Below the pieces are notes generated by a model. It was not told the DNA's origin. It made no database searches and saw only the letters and a list, made by a program, of their open reading frames with translations. Below are positions 1 to 14,139 of a stretch of DNA of 64,000 bases, piece after piece. Within the stretch, counting starts at the first letter, position 1; each line of letters begins with the position of its first letter. Position numbers and translations under genes: made by a program. The stretch is from NCBI GenBank assembly GCA_033439795.1, contig JAUTDP010000001.1, positions 4,588,001 through 4,652,000 of the forward strand, in the 5' to 3' direction. The DNA is from Sordaria brevicollis. Lineage: Eukaryota; Ascomycota; Sordariomycetes; Sordariales; Sordariaceae.

Positions 1-2300
1 TTTACGTACATCCCTAAGCCTGAAGAGGATGACGTTTCGTCCTAAAATTCTTACGACGATTTCGATGCCCGTATTACTAAATTAGAGAATTATTACGCTA
101 AATAGTATTAAATAGAGCCTTAATAGCCTAAGGATATAAATTTAGAATAATTAAAGGGATAAGGGGATTTTTATATATATAATTAAATTTTCGGCGCTTC
201 TAAAGTTGAAGTTTCTTCTTTGGGGGGGGAATATAATAATATAGCCGTTAAAGTCCTTATATAACGTCATAGTTACCTATTACTAGGATTGTCGCTGGTA
301 ATTACCTATCGGTGCCATTTACCTATCGTTGAATCTAGGTATAAAACCTCGACTAGTACATCCTACCTTCCGTATTTGGAAGTTTCCCTTCTTCTTCAAT
401 TCAGTATTTTCGATCCAACGTATACTTCGCTCTATCCTTAAACGTGCAAAGGCTTCGCGCCGTTATAATACTTAAATCTTTTATTTAAAATTACTTTTAA
501 CCTCTTCGCGTAATATAAATTCGGATTACAATTTATTATCGTTAATATTATTATATTTATTGCCAAAATCTTCTAGGGCGGTACTATTCTCAAATTCGTA
601 GGACGCCGCTTCGCGATTATCTTCCTTATATTTATTAATAACCCCTTTATTAATAAAATCTTTAATTATATTATTAGTAATACGTAAGTAATTATATATT
701 TTTTATATCGGGCCTACGCTATTTTTATAATAAAAATTAATAACGCTTTTTTTACGCGAATTCTCCTTACGTTTATTAATTATATTTACGGCCTTCGTTA
801 ATAAAATTATAGAGGCTAAAGAATTATAAAATTATAAATACAAGAGGGTAAAAATAAGTCGTATAAAATAAATCTATTCTAGGAGAAAGACTTTAATTTG
901 GCTAAATATAAGTCTCTAATTAGGAACTATCCTCTTTTATATTTATACGCTTCCCTATAAGTCCGGAACGGTCGGCGCCCGGACTCCGAAATCCTTTCCT
1001 CTATATTATATCCTACTATCCTTATCTTATCCGCTATCTTATCCGTCGTCCTAAGCTACTGTGCCCTAATTGTGCGGGTCCCCCTAGGCTTTCCTAGCGA
1101 TACCCTTACAATTATAAAATTTAAATAATATAATTAAATTATTTTTTTTAAATAAAACGCGTAATTGAAATAACGTTATACCCTTCTTATTCCTAATTAT
1201 TTCTAATATATTAGCTAATTAATTTAAATATTATATAAAAATAATAGGATTTATACCTAAAAGTTTGTATTTATTACGGGTAATATTTATAATACTATTC
1301 TCGACCTTTCGTATTCGATTTAATAGGGTAAGGCTAAGGGTATTAAAATTATTATCGGTATTAATAATATTATTAGAATTTTTTTTAATAAGGACCCGGT
1401 CGTTCGAAATAAAAGTAGGTAATTTACTAAGTTTAATTAATAGGTAATTAAATTATATATCCGCTACCTACTACATATTATATATAAATAAAATATTTAG
1501 AAAATTTAGAATCGGCGGTAGCGTTAAGGGAACCGAAGCTAATTTATACGATTTTTTAGTAATATAAAGGGACCGAGGAGAGGGCGCGGCGCGAAGTATT
1601 ATAATAATTTCGACCTCATTTTATTAATCTTCTTATTATTTATTATAATCCTCTTTATTTATTATATTATTAATCGTATTTATATTTATATTAAAGGCTA
1701 ATCGACGACGTTATTAAAGTCGAAGAAAGGGGGCAGTCGAAAAAGAAGGGGGGGGAATTAATACTTTAAATTTAATTTTCAAATTAAAGGTAATAAACTA
1801 AGTAGGCTATTTATTAATAATAATAATCCTCTTTAATTTAATAGTCGTTTTTTTATTCTTATTATTATTTTTAAAAATAATACGGGCTCGAATAAATATT
1901 AATCTTCTTAGGGTCTTTTTATTATCCTTATCCCTATTCCTATCTTTATCCCTTTAATTTTATTCTCCTCCGCTTTTAAATTTGGTATTAATTTCTTTTA
2001 AACGGGCGTTAAATTATAATAGCCGTTTCGAACGTCGGCGGTCGCTATTATTATCGTCGTTATCGGCGGCGCGTTTCTTAGGAAGTATAGCGGGAGCGGG
2101 GGCAGCGGTACTAAGTATAAAGCGGACTCTAAATAGACTAGCGGGTTAATTAAGATCCTTTAATATTAATTTTAAACAACGAGGGGTATTTATACAAGCT
2201 TAGAGTAGTAATCAAAATGTAAATACCCTCAAATTTAGTAATAATATAGGCATTTAAAGGTTTAGGGTCGTCACGTATAAATAAATTTTATATATATATT
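1..2300. repeat. RIP-degraded repeat block (left edge)
   Basis: The tract is dominated by TpA-rich AT sequence with stops in all frames and a sharp return to normal composition near 2300. This is the signature of RIP (C to T, mainly at CpA, on both strands) seen in Neurospora. The family cannot be named: the block is cut by the window edge and no clear terminal repeat was found. Short protein-like stretches survive, for example an acidic stretch in the first 100 bases on the plus strand and a basic stretch read on the minus strand near 1980-2090. A run of eight G at 223-230 after a pyrimidine-rich stretch could be the polypurine tract of an LTR element, but this is weak. No functional gene is expected here. 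Confidence 0.8.
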
Positions 2301-2911
2301 TATAAAGGGGGGTGCCTGTGCGAAGTGGGGACTGGCCAATCGTTTTCAATATACAGCTTCTAGAAAGGTTCGAAAACGTTCGCTTCGCTTTTCCCACAGT
2401 AATACTGGCAAGCATTTTCCCTGCGAAAGGCGACGTTGTGCGACCAACCCCGTTCGGCTCCGTCGGAAACTCAGCTGCCACTCACTGTCCCAGTGGGAGT
2501 ACCGGTACATAACGGAGTGCAATGAATGGTGTAATGAATGCACTCCAATCGGTGGACTGTCAATCTGGAGAACAAAGAGCCACGGAGGTCGGAGTCAATT
2601 GGGGAAACAAGTCTTTAATATCTCGTTTCTCGTTGGAGAATTTGGTGATACAATCACTGTTCAAGTGAAAAGGAGGCCGAATTCTCGGGGTAAGTTTCGC
2701 TAGTAATGAAACTTTGGGGTCAATCTGTTGTAATTTACAGATACACTGTATTATTAGGTGAATATTACACACATCGTTACCTGAATGGGCTACCCGCCAA
2801 TATCAATCGCAAGCGCGCAAAAGCCAAGCCCCGACCAAGACTTTCAGTCTTGTTTGTTTTTCAATTCACAAGCTCTTTCCCGGTGAGAAGATCCCAGCTG
2901 GGCAAGAGCAC

Positions 2912-2931
2912 AAAAAAAAAAAAAAAAAAAA
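2912..2931 (+). repeat. Poly-A homopolymer
   Basis: Twenty consecutive A residues in non-coding DNA. There is no flanking target duplication or upstream gene-like sequence that would mark it as the tail of a retroposed copy. Confidence 0.9.
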
Positions 2932-5900
2932 GACCGAAGAAAGTGAGACCATCTGCTACTGCCAAGTGACTGGTTGATTTGCCAGGTGCCTGGTTGATAT
3001 GGAAGAAGGCTCGTCTGCTTGTCGTTTCGGATGTTGTAGTTTCAACAGTTTCACCCAACTGAATATTTGTTCCCGTTCGCCAAGAGGTTCTTTGTGAAGC
3101 CCTGTGTTATAACCCAGCATCAGCTGGCAAAAGGGTGCATTCATGACGTAGTCGAAATGAAATGCGCCGTTGCATAGGTAACTCTTAACATCTCTTTGTG
3201 CCGCTTTTGCCTAGAATTCTAGATGACGCCCAAGCATCCTGAATCGCTTCATCTTCCATCACAAGAAAGGCATGTACCAAGTTCAACTTCCCAAAATGTC
3301 ACATGTTGAAATTAAGCAGGTGCGGTGCTCCATCTCGCGCTATCGTTCGCTTGCTTCGACTGCCAAAAACTCCGACGATAAAAATAACACGATCGCATCT
3401 CCTTATTGCGATTGACCTGCCCCCATCTTCGAGGCTTACCTACAGCGAGCGGTCATGCGCGCAACCCCCCAGCACATCTCGCCTGACATTATCTCTGAAT
3501 GTCTAACCTGCCTTCTTACCGTAGAGGTACGTCCCCTACCTCCCGTCAGGTGAGGTCCCCTTGCCCGTCCCTACGATAAGCTTTGTTGGCGCGAGGCGAG
3601 AATCGATAATGATGGGCGTGCCTTACTGTAAGGCGTCGACTTTCACAGTCGTCCATGCGAGGATCACCAGAACCGGTACCTATTTGACCAGATGGCCCCC
3701 CCTCCAACCCCCTCTCTTGCCAGCCTTCAGTTCGTATGCTTATACGTGCGGGAATTATAGTGGCGTTTTGAAATTGTCGATATCGTCTGGTCGACGTGTA
3801 CCGTATGGATGCAATCATAGCACCCCTCCGCCAATAACCACCACCCCATGGCAACCATCCTTTTCTAACTCGCCCGCCAGCGAGGCTGACGATGCCGGTT
3901 GCCACATGCTGCCCATGTTGATTGTCCACAGAGGCTCAGCAATGGATGTCCTCATATTACACAACCCCCTGAGGAAACAAATGCGATTTTCCTGAGGTCT
4001 GGACCCGCCACCGACCATCCTGAGAATGCCCTCTCTTCCTCTTTGGTCTCAGCACTCTTTGCCTGGATGCCCGTGGCTGATCTGATCGAGTCTTGCGAGC
4101 CTTGGCAAGGCAACTCTGGACCCTCGAACCCCCATCTTTATGCGTGCACTCGCTCATCATGAAATTTCTTCGCGATAGTAATATTCGGGTGGCGCCTCCA
4201 GTTCCGTTCCCCAGCTTTCCCTGAGACGAATTGGGTGGTGACCATTGCGGTCCTTTTCTCTCCGGACCCCGGGACCCCCTCTGTCCCGCCCGTCATCAAC
4301 AGCCAGAGTGCCATCCATTACTAGTCGTGGGCTGCCCTTTTCGGCATCGCGCATCTCACGCCCAGAGACAGCTGATCTCGGCTACCAGCTTACCATCAGC
4401 CTAACCTTACTAACCATCGTGCTTCATCCGAATACCACCTGTCATTCTGCCAGAGTTGGGAGACGCCAATACCCTCAAAATCGGCCCGTAAATAAGACAA
4501 TGAACTCGAGGGTTGGGGAGGTTGGCGTGGAATTGTGCAGGCATGTTTGATCATGGTCTTCCTCGGTCCAAAAGCATACTACTCCAACGGTGGGTGTTAT
4601 GCGGTCCGTATATGCACAGACATGCGGTCAAGTCCCAACGACGGGCAACGACCGACGATGGCGGAAGTTCCGATCTGGGGTACATGACAAGACATAAATG
4701 GTGGGTAACATTGTCCAGAGATCTTACCAACATTGAGCTTCCGTCGGACCTTTTCAGCTTAGTCGTCTTCGAGGAACTATCTTCTGGCCAGACCACCACG
4801 GACTATAGCCATGTCTCTGCGATATCTCTAGATATCGGCAGAAACACGCCAAGGACTAGGCTTTTCCTCCCGCCTTTTCTCGACCTTCGCGGTATTTCGC
4901 GATGAAGACTAGGGTGTTTGGTTGCAAATAGGGAAATTGCGAATCCGGCAGGACCATGACCTGTCATGTTTGAGCTTGTTCGGTGAGGGAGCATCAAGCT
5001 GTCTCAAACCCCATCTTCACCGGCTTCAATTTGCAGTGCAACGCAGGCCAGACCTCGGTTTGTGTAACCTGACAGGTTCAATTCCTAAATGAAGAGCCAT
5101 ATCAATTTCCTTTCAGACTGAGACCGTGTCGGAACCGTCATGCACTTGTTGGCAAGTCCATCTTACCGTACATAGGATATCCCATGTCCTTCTATATGGG
5201 CGCCTATAATTTCCATGCATGGGTCATTCCTACGCAGTTACTCTAATCGCCTCTGACCTTATGGGCCTACCTTTTCTACCGCTCACGGACCAGCTAATAC
5301 GATGAAGTACAGCGGCCCCGGACACTGCCTCTTTTCTCGTCGGTCAATTCCTGTCGCAGTCTTTCTATGGACTGTCGCTGACATCCATTTGAATTGGACT
5401 ATTCCTGCACGTCGTTAGCCCTGCTAGGAGGCTCAAAGTAGCAGTTCGTGGACGTTGACGCTCCCAATGTGACCTGTCACGGTTATTTCAGAGAGGACGA
5501 CCTAAGGGCAAGATAACACGGGGCACCAGTGTAATCTGCTTTAGGTCATGAAATATCCATCTTTCGGTCTCTCTACCATCGACCCTTCCAACGTACGCCA
5601 CCGGTGCCCGAAATTGTCAATTGCATTCTCGAGGATCAGGACAATATTTGTGCGCGGGCAGAGTAAGATTGATGCTACCCCTTAATCCTGTGTGACCATA
5701 CCATGAAGTCAAACAGCCCATATAAAGAGGAAGACGTTTGTGGGTTATCGCAACATAATCGCCGATTGTCACGGGTACCTCACCCTCAGAATTCGAAAAC
5801 AGCAATTATCTACGAAGCCTTCTACCGTGGGGCGCACCGTCTTATTGCATGCAGAGGCATGGTTCTAGTGGATGAAGCATGGGAAGATATGCAATTTGCT

Positions 5901-7475
5901 GGTACACCTTCCGGCCTTCAAAGTTTCAGTCGCGATACTCGACGTCGGTCCGGGTCACCCCTCGCTGCACTCTGCCGCGGTCTTCGTATGGGAGTCATCT
6001 AATCCTAGGTTTATACTTCACTCCAGCCCCCACCGGGCTACTCCCGTTTTCGAACGGTCTTGGTTCCGTCCTAACCTTTTCTGTTTACCATACCATCTCA
6101 TTTTACCTTACCGTACCCGTTTCTCCTACGATCAGCTGCCTTGCCCCATATTCTGCGCCGCTTACAAGCATAGGCTTAGTGCTGGATCAAGGCTGGCCTT
6201 TAATTCCATGAAACAATCATGATCCTCCAAACCCTCAGAGCCAACTACTGCGGGTAAGTTCTGATGGCGCCATCAGACTTCTTTTGAAGACCCCATAGGT
6301 GTCCGTAGGAGAGGAGTTTGCTTTTGTTTTCCGACCATGTTCCGTCTCGGCACAGCAAAACCCGCACATTAGCTTCTTTACAACTATCATTGAAACCAAG
6401 CATATCTTGAGAAAAACCAACTCATCGCATCTTGTTACATACCCGCCCTCCAAGCTCCTCTCCGGCTCACTTGCTCGCAGTTTCATTCACCCGAGAGATT
6501 CATCTAAGCGATTGCGAAAGAGACTACTTTGAAGTGCCCCATAGCCCCACGGAAAGCGAAAACGGATCGGGCACCCGTTATTTGCTAACCCGTAGGACTT
6601 GAGGGGACTACAGTGATTAGTCTAGGACTACGCGTGTTGACTAAACAACCAACATCCATACAACGGCCAAGTCAAGCTTCATCTAGGGTAGCATTTGCCC
6701 CATTCTCGGCTCATTAGAATCTGCCCTATCAATCGAAATGGCGCTGTTTGTGCGGCTCGATTAGATCTTGATATTGGAGCTCCATCCAGTCTCCAGTCTC
6801 CATCTTCTAGTCTAGCCACGTCAGACGAACATGAAAACACGCCTTTTGCCTCATCACCAACTTCCACCCGTTCAAAAATGCCCTCACTCCGTCACTCTCG
6901 CGTTCTTGTGTGGGCTTGCGGGTTTTGTTCGTCACTTGGAAACGACCATCGTTCTATCTTTCTGGTTGCTCCTGCCTCCACGTTATGAATACTACCCAGG
7001 GGCAATGGACTGTAGTTATCCGTTCCTTCCCACTGGCTTATTAGTGCCCCGTATAGTTTTCGTCTTTTTCGTCGTGCTTTCCACTTTATTCGGACTGACG
7101 GCAGAGTTGGAACAGGAAGAAGCGAGCGCCTCGCTGGGCGTTCCCTCACGACCTAACATCTTCCTTCTGCAGTTTGCACCTTCTTATTCGAGATATCCCG
7201 ATGATCGGTCCGGCTCCATTTCATGATCTTGTAACTTTCTTGGGGCGTCTCACTCGTCTCTCCACCAAGAGCGAACTTGTGAGACTATCAGAGGGGGTTC
7301 CCCATTGGCATACAAGTAAGTCGTGTGTGTGTGTGTGTACGGTGCCACATGGTGCTGGTCGGGCAGAGAAACGAGTGGCATGATTTTGCGGATGATCAAC
7401 ATTAAGAGGATTCGCAATTGCGGGAGCTACGAGACGCCGTCCACCACCGAAGCATCCAATTCCAAGGGACACTCT

Positions 7476-7876
7476 GGGCGCGTTTGGTTCGTTAAGCAAA
7501 ACTTGGATTTGTATGGGAAACCACCCCCCTGTTAACTAGCAAACTGCATTTTGAGGTATTGCTAGGGTTTTGCTGCAGGTTGTTGGGGGTCATTTGTATA
7601 AAAAGGTATCGAACTAAGGCAAGGTAAAGCTAGGATGTCTGGAAGCCTTTAAAAGGTAATTAGTGGGCCTATGTAGGCGCATTTTGCTGTTTTCTATCTC
7701 CCTGGGTTTGACCGTGGAGATAGAAAACAACAAAACGTTCGGCCAATCAACCCCGGTCAAAACAACGCGCTCCCCCATCTCGCTGCAATACCTCTGAAGT
7801 GCATTTTTAGCTTTGTACCCTCTTCCATGGGGGTAACTTACACTTTGAAAAAGTGCTGATCGAACCAAACACGCCC
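7476..7876. mobile_element. Foldback/MITE-like element, 3-bp TSD
   Basis: The two ends are imperfect inverted repeats. The left end reads GGGCGCGTTTGGTTCG and the right end, reverse-complemented, reads GGGCGTGTTTGGTTCG. TCT lies directly outside both ends (7473-7475 and 7877-7879), fitting a 3-bp target duplication as made by PIF/Harbinger-type transposases. The inner arms also pair imperfectly (TGCATTTTGAGGTATTGC on the left against TGCACTTCAGAGGTATTGC on the right), so most of the 401 bp is a diverged palindrome. There is no coding capacity. The superfamily assignment is inferred from the 3-bp duplication only. Confidence 0.6.
7688..7729. repeat. Perfect 14-bp hairpin inside the element
   Basis: TGTTTTCTATCTCC (7688-7701) and its exact reverse complement (7716-7729) are separated by 14 bases. 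It lies close to the centre of the 7476-7876 element, as the apex of a foldback structure would. A terminator role is unlikely because no gene ends here. Confidence 0.8.
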
Positions 7877-10800
7877 TCTGACACTCAAAATTATTGATAT
7901 CCCGGACTCGGAGAGTTGCCGGCCGGCAAGACATACAGTAGGTAGTAATAGGGTTAAGAACCAACGGAGGAACATCGTACATTCCGCTTTGGGCTTAGGC
8001 AACCTATGTACCTTACCCAGCCACGAGCAGGCCAAATGGTACCTCTTATTCCCTTTTGGTGATAGTAGAGGGAACCCCACTCTTAGCTCTCAAACACATT
8101 TCTTCCTCCGGGCTCGCTGGCTCACCCAATGAACCAAATCCCCGAAACTCCGGTCAAAAGCGGGGTCCCGAAAACGAAGACCGACGTACCGGATCCGACT
8201 CCGGGCTCCGGAACTTCTAAATTCGGGGCAGTCCCGTCGCAAATCCTTCTGCTCTGCCCGCATTGCTTGCCCCTGCTCTGATTCATTCGTTCATTTTTCC
8301 CTCCTCCGCTCTTCTGCCCGTCTTGCTTTTTTCTACCCGCTGACAGCAAGCAAAAGGCCCCGAATGGACCGTTCCGGCATCTCTATATGCTGTACTGTAC
8401 ATACCTCTTCGCCATTGCCGGCCGGCCGGTTGGCTGACGGGCGGCCAGTCCCGCCCCATGCCCGCATTTGCGCACTTTGCGTAACGCCGTAATAAATGGA
8501 AGTCCGTGTACTGTTAAGATGGTGAAAAGTGAACTGAGGATCGGGAGCAACACCGTGCTTGACCATAGTCTACGGGTATGAGTATGTACCGTTTCTGCTT
8601 GTATGTGTTTCGTCGCTAGAGAAGCCTTTTATGGTTGACTGGAAATTTACTAAAGCGTTTTATTGGCGTATGAATCTAGATCCAACTTTGCGATGATTCA
8701 CTGGGGCAATGTTATATCGACGGTTATTTTCCGTTAGAAGTCAGAAAACATCATAATCGTTCGTTTTGCTCCGCTATGCCTTGCCGAAACGACGAAGCAA
8801 GAACCGCGAGAGTTGTCTTTGCTGACTTCAGTTGCTGCCAATGGTTACTGTCTGAGAACTGGTTGGCTGGCTATACCGTTTTGCTGCAGTTGGCTGGCTG
8901 ATTGCCAGCGGTTGGTTGCTTGAAGTTACCTTCCCAGTTACCTGAGTGGACGAACGAACTGTTGGGCAGGGAAAAACAACGTGCTGGTGCTGATGCTGCT
9001 GCTGATGTCAAAGGGGATTGCGTATGTGAGTATACGTAGCCTCCATGCCGAGCAAAGCACGAACAGGTTAACCCCCCTCCCCCCCTCCAGGGGGAACGTA
9101 CAGCACCACGCAGCCCCCGAACTGACATTCATTGACGGGTATCAAAATCATGAAATGCGTCAATGGTGAGATTGCAAATTACCACTGACTTCTTGGATGG
9201 GCTGAGATGACCTCGCCAAGGGGAAATAGTGAGAAAGTCTGTTTTGTCATTTCAATGTCGTCGTGGCTCTTCCCTCCCTTATACGTACCCTACGGGAAGA
9301 TCTCTGTTCCCATCGAACGGTTTCTTGCTGATCTTTTCCCTTTTTTGTCCTTCAAACATGAAGAGAGGGAAAGATTTACAGCCTCAAGAGATGTGAAGAA
9401 GGCAAAGAACAAACCACCAAGCCGGAGAGGTTTATTGCTAAGATGGCTGGTGCGATATTCGCTGTGTGTGCCAAGTTGAGTGTGCTATCGACTATTTTCC
9501 TACCGTGAGCGCTTTCATTAAACGATCTTTACACTCACAGTCATCTTGACAGAAATATATCTATCCACGCTTACCGCATAGATACTCCTTCACGTTTGCG
9601 CTTATCCACCCAAGTAATGATACCATTCAGCAACCCCGTCTCATTGATTCGATCCATTACAGAATCCCTTGTCCGGTCCCCTTACCTACCTCTACCCCTA
9701 CCCTGTATCTTCCAATCCCTTCTCTAACCGCTTTCTGATCCAGGACAAGGGGCTTGCAAGCACCCCTCAACCGGTAGTTGCTTTAACCATCCATCGGCTA
9801 ACCAAGACCAAACAGGTCAGCCCTGACATGCATCTCATAGATCATCAATCGAACGATCTTAGTACCCGTGCTATTTCCTCTTTCGTTTTCTTTTCAAAAT
9901 CCTAGTTAGGAGGGTAGGATTTCCACTCGTCGTCGTGATGTGGCATGGCATGGTGGCATGCCTACCACATGTAAGTAAGTGATCATGAAAATTTGGCGAG
10001 CCATGAATTCGGATAGCAGGTATCTGAACTCGATGGGGCTTAGATAGGCTGGCTCAGTTCGTGGACGACAAGCGAACAAGGGCGATATAATATGAACAAG
10101 GGGACATCAATGGCTTCCATATGTTAAAAGGAAGAAAGACCCTGTCATTGTCGTATGGCGTATACCTAGCCTACGCACCCTTTCTCCTACATGAGTCTCA
10201 AGGTACACTTCCACAACCACCGTCCTCTGATCGATGTCGATTGCTCTCTTTCTCCCTGCTTTGAGCAAGGGGTCGGTCGCATGGCATAGCCCTCGCACTT
10301 CGGACAAACTCTCTGTTGCTTAGAGGTATGTAGTTAAAGTCTGACAGACAGCATTAGTGTCGACAATGCCATCCCCTGGAACTGAGGCAGAGAGATCGTT
10401 TAGCGAAGTTCATACCTGGATCGGCCCAGTAAGATTTCTCAGTTTGGTGGTGAGACGCAAGACAGGGTACAATTGCGATCTAGGTGAGATGCATTTCATT
10501 GGTCCCTTCTTTGCTTGAGCTAGTGCCTTTCCTGATTCGAACGACTTGACCTGCTCCTTCCAGCCCTACTAGGTGGGAGAGATACACTATCTTGATCTAG
10601 CGTAATTAGGTGGTAAGATCAAATCACTACAAAAACATGGTTTATTAAGAAAGGTAATATCTCCTCAAGACAGAGACATGCCTTTCTGGAGATTGTATAG
10701 GTCTGAACAATATGTCAACGGGTGTGTAACTTCAAGTTCTGTGTGCTCGTCCTACGCCGATATCCAGATTAGGCGGCACGAACGGCTTGCTTTCCGATAG

Positions 10801-13800
10801 AGGAACAGCAGAATGTGGGATGAAGTTCCATTCACTCTCGTCTTTGTTTACTGTCATAGAACAAATGCGGGATATAGTTATATCAATGCATTTCTTTTCT
10901 GTATGCATCAAAGCGTACCGTACCTTCCCCAGATCCCAACCCTTCAGTCTCACAAGCATGGATGGGGTGGGTTGCGGTTGCCTCTCCCGTGCCTTCCCGG
11001 TGATCACAGCAGTAGCGGGCAGGAAAGACAATGCCGGGGCGGGTTAACCTTCCACTTCACAAGATGAGATTGCGATAACTACAACCGTCGTCAGCTCCTG
11101 CATATGCCAAAGGTTCACAAAGAAAGAAAATGAGCTATCACCCTCCATTGTCTCAGCAGCATAGTCATGCCGCCATTTTCATTACAATGCCCTCACCTAC
11201 ATCACCCAGCTCTATCCTTGTTCCTTCCTCTCACAAGCAATCTGGCATCTATGCCCAGCTTGCCTAGCTTCATGATGACCGTACTAATTACACCTGATTC
11301 ATCATTTTCTCATCCTTCGGTTGACTCTTTACTTCGGTGTTTCGGGATGGGGTCCTACTTCAGTATCCCGTGTCGTATCACCCCCATCTCCATTGTCTGA
11401 AGTGTGCTGGGTTAGGGGGGCAAAGGTTTGCCGAACTTGGTGTTTTGGATAAAGTGTGATTAATCATCTTTTTGGCGGTTCCCGTGATGCCAGGCTTGAA
11501 GCTGTGGTAATTTACTTAGGCTTTGTGTATTTTCATATGCAGAGAGAGTGGGATGGGAAAGTGGAAGCGACCATTTTGGGGTCCTTGTGCGAGACTTGCC
11601 TGGATATCACTTACTTGGTTCTGAGGTTGGCGTCATACATCTATGTGAAGGCTATAACCTTGAGCTTGAATTTTCGCATAATTCAATTTCCTTCCTATTG
11701 TTGCGCCATTGACTAACTTTTGAAGAGTAACGACCTCAAACGGTTGGGTTTCACGGGGCGGAAGATGGAAGACGGAACTTTCAGAACCTGGCAGGAGAGT
11801 GTCAACTGAAGCTTTCAAGTTGGTTGAGAGTTCAAAGGTCCGAGCTCTCAACATACACCAAAGGACAAAGTAACAAGCACTATGGATCAATTGACCATGG
11901 AAGGGAGGACGGACAATGCCCCATTCGTAAACTCAGATCTCATCGGAAGCTCGACGGCAAAGTAAATGCCTGTAACCAGAAGAGACCGGCTGGTTTGAGG
12001 TTAAAGAGCTTAAAAAAACGACATGTCAAGTCTCGGGCCTGCATGGGGTTTGTCTCCCTATTCTCGCCGGTCTTCTTTAGGCCTTCCGCGATAAGGAAAG
12101 ATGTTGCCGCAGGCGGGGGGTTTCGGTAGGTAGCTGAACAGACTGGGACTGAGGAGTGTTTACTCATCATTGGCTTGTTGGAGATAGTATTGGTACATGT
12201 ATACATTAATGGAAACCTCTGGGATACGGAATCAGTACATGCGAGACCGATACTGAGCGTTCGGACAACCATTAAAGTATCTACAGCGAGAAACATAGAA
12301 AACGGACGGGAAACACCAAGGCAGAGCCCATGGACTTGTTGCAAATGCGATGGACACTCGTATAGGTGTATGTGAGCTGGGATAGGGGTTGTTCAGAGCG
12401 GCCTGATTTGGAAGGTCCATACAGTTAATCACTTTCTGGTAAGTTGAATGAAAGGGTATGAACAGTGGTAAGGGGTTATCTTACAGTAATTTGCTCATAT
12501 ATGCTGAAGTAATGGAACTGAATAGAGGCCGGTCGTACATAACTCGAAGTGGTATCTTGTCCTCCTCTACTCTCCGTTAGCCTTACGCGCCCTAACATGT
12601 CGATCTGGAAAGTTGAGGCTACACATGTCGTCCTGTAACCACTCCTTCGAGATGTAATCGCTGTCGCTGTCAATCTGTTCCTCTGTAGCCAACCGTGCTC
12701 GGTAAATGTATTAGTCAGTCCTCACTCGCTGTCGCAAACGTCGTCGTCGACGTCGTCTTCATCGCCGTTGTGGCCGTTAGGGTACAAGCTACTGCTGTAT
12801 GACCGGCATCATGCACTGAAGGGTCAAGACCTGCATAAGTCATCGACTTCTGCTTCACGCTCCAACGTCGTTAGCTACGCATCCAATAGTTGGTTTTTTT
12901 TTTCTCAAGATAGCTTAGCTGGTCTCACTCTTTGACCAGCCCTTTCATTCGGGGGTCACATACATGACATGGCTCGCTCTGTTACTGGCTCTCTCTTGTT
13001 CATCTTCGCGGTCGAATCCTTACTCTCTCGTTCGCTCGATCCGTACTGGAACGGAACCTACAGTGTGAAACATGAGCGCAATAATTTCCCGACGCTTGCT
13101 GCTTAACCTCATGTGGATGGTCCTTCCTCCGTCCGCCTTTTTTGTTACAATGAGTTGAAGACACTCTCTCGAAAAACGACAGACAGGATATGACAGAGAG
13201 ATGGGATAGGATTATGCGCAATAAAGAGAAGGAACTCTGCAATGCAGAAGTGTTGTCCTTGTTCTTTGCTTGTTCGTGCCAGTGTGTTTTCCCTCCAAGG
13301 ACGATGCTCCGAGGTTCCAAAGCATCGGTGCCCAAGCGTGACGAATCACAAAACGGAAAATGAGGGTTTTTCGAGATCATCGACGCTTACTCGCACGGTA
13401 CGCTCTGCAACTCAGCAAAGCTTGAAGTCCAGATAATTGCATGTAGGTCAGATGTTGCCATGTAAACGTTTTCTGCAAAGAACAGTAGAGAGAAGGGGCC
13501 AAGAGCTTGCATGAGGAAACGGCCTCTGAAGAGGAAAATGAACAGCAAGTATTCTAAAAAGTTGTTCTTTGTCGTAATATTGACAGTACTGACAAGGAAA
13601 GAGTCTTCAGCAACTATCCGTTTGAGTGTGTGTGCCTGACGACTGACCGCTTATGCGGGTGTCAGGTTGCCTTGAGCCTGCCATTATCCGGGAGAAACAT
13701 GGATCAATAGTGCCAGTCTGTATGGATGGATGGGTGCATATATGCCCTGGGGAATGAAGATGACAGGCTCGGCTATTGCTAAAGACGCGCTGTTGCAAGG

Positions 13801-14139
13801 CCGAGCCTGTCAATAATGAGTCGCTATCACAATGTCCCATGCTTATTTCCCCATTGGAAAGTGTCGGGGAATCGCCAATCTCCATCAACCGGGTGGTGTG
13901 AGGACCCGTCAGATAGGTTGTAGTAGAGAGAGGGTTGCATGGGAACATGATGAGGCTCGTGACACCAACCATGATCTCTCGCTTCTTTCTGGGCCGGGCA
14001 CACCATCCTCGATTTCCCCTCTGTTCCCAGTAGTTGCCCGGTTGAAGTCAGAGACAGGATAAACTGTATATGAGGCTACAAGAACGAGACGCCGGGGATA
14101 GTCTGGGGCAATTGAAGCCGGGAGGAATCCAAATTAGTA

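Noticed and set aside
1265..1447. 60-codon frame in the left AT-rich block
   Set aside because: Ile/Leu-rich AT-composition frame in RIP'd DNA; not protein-like.
5075..5085. B-box-like GGTTCAATTCC in the gene desert
   Set aside because: Matches the relaxed consensus, but there is no A-box, foldable tRNA or terminator nearby and no link to a TFIIIC gene; chance is likely over 64 kb.
7614..7982. 122-codon minus-strand frame
   Set aside because: It overlaps the 7476-7876 foldback element and has no protein-like features.
13607..13972. 121-codon minus-strand frame in the gene desert
   Set aside because: Random-looking composition, no domain, and no sensible splice partners.
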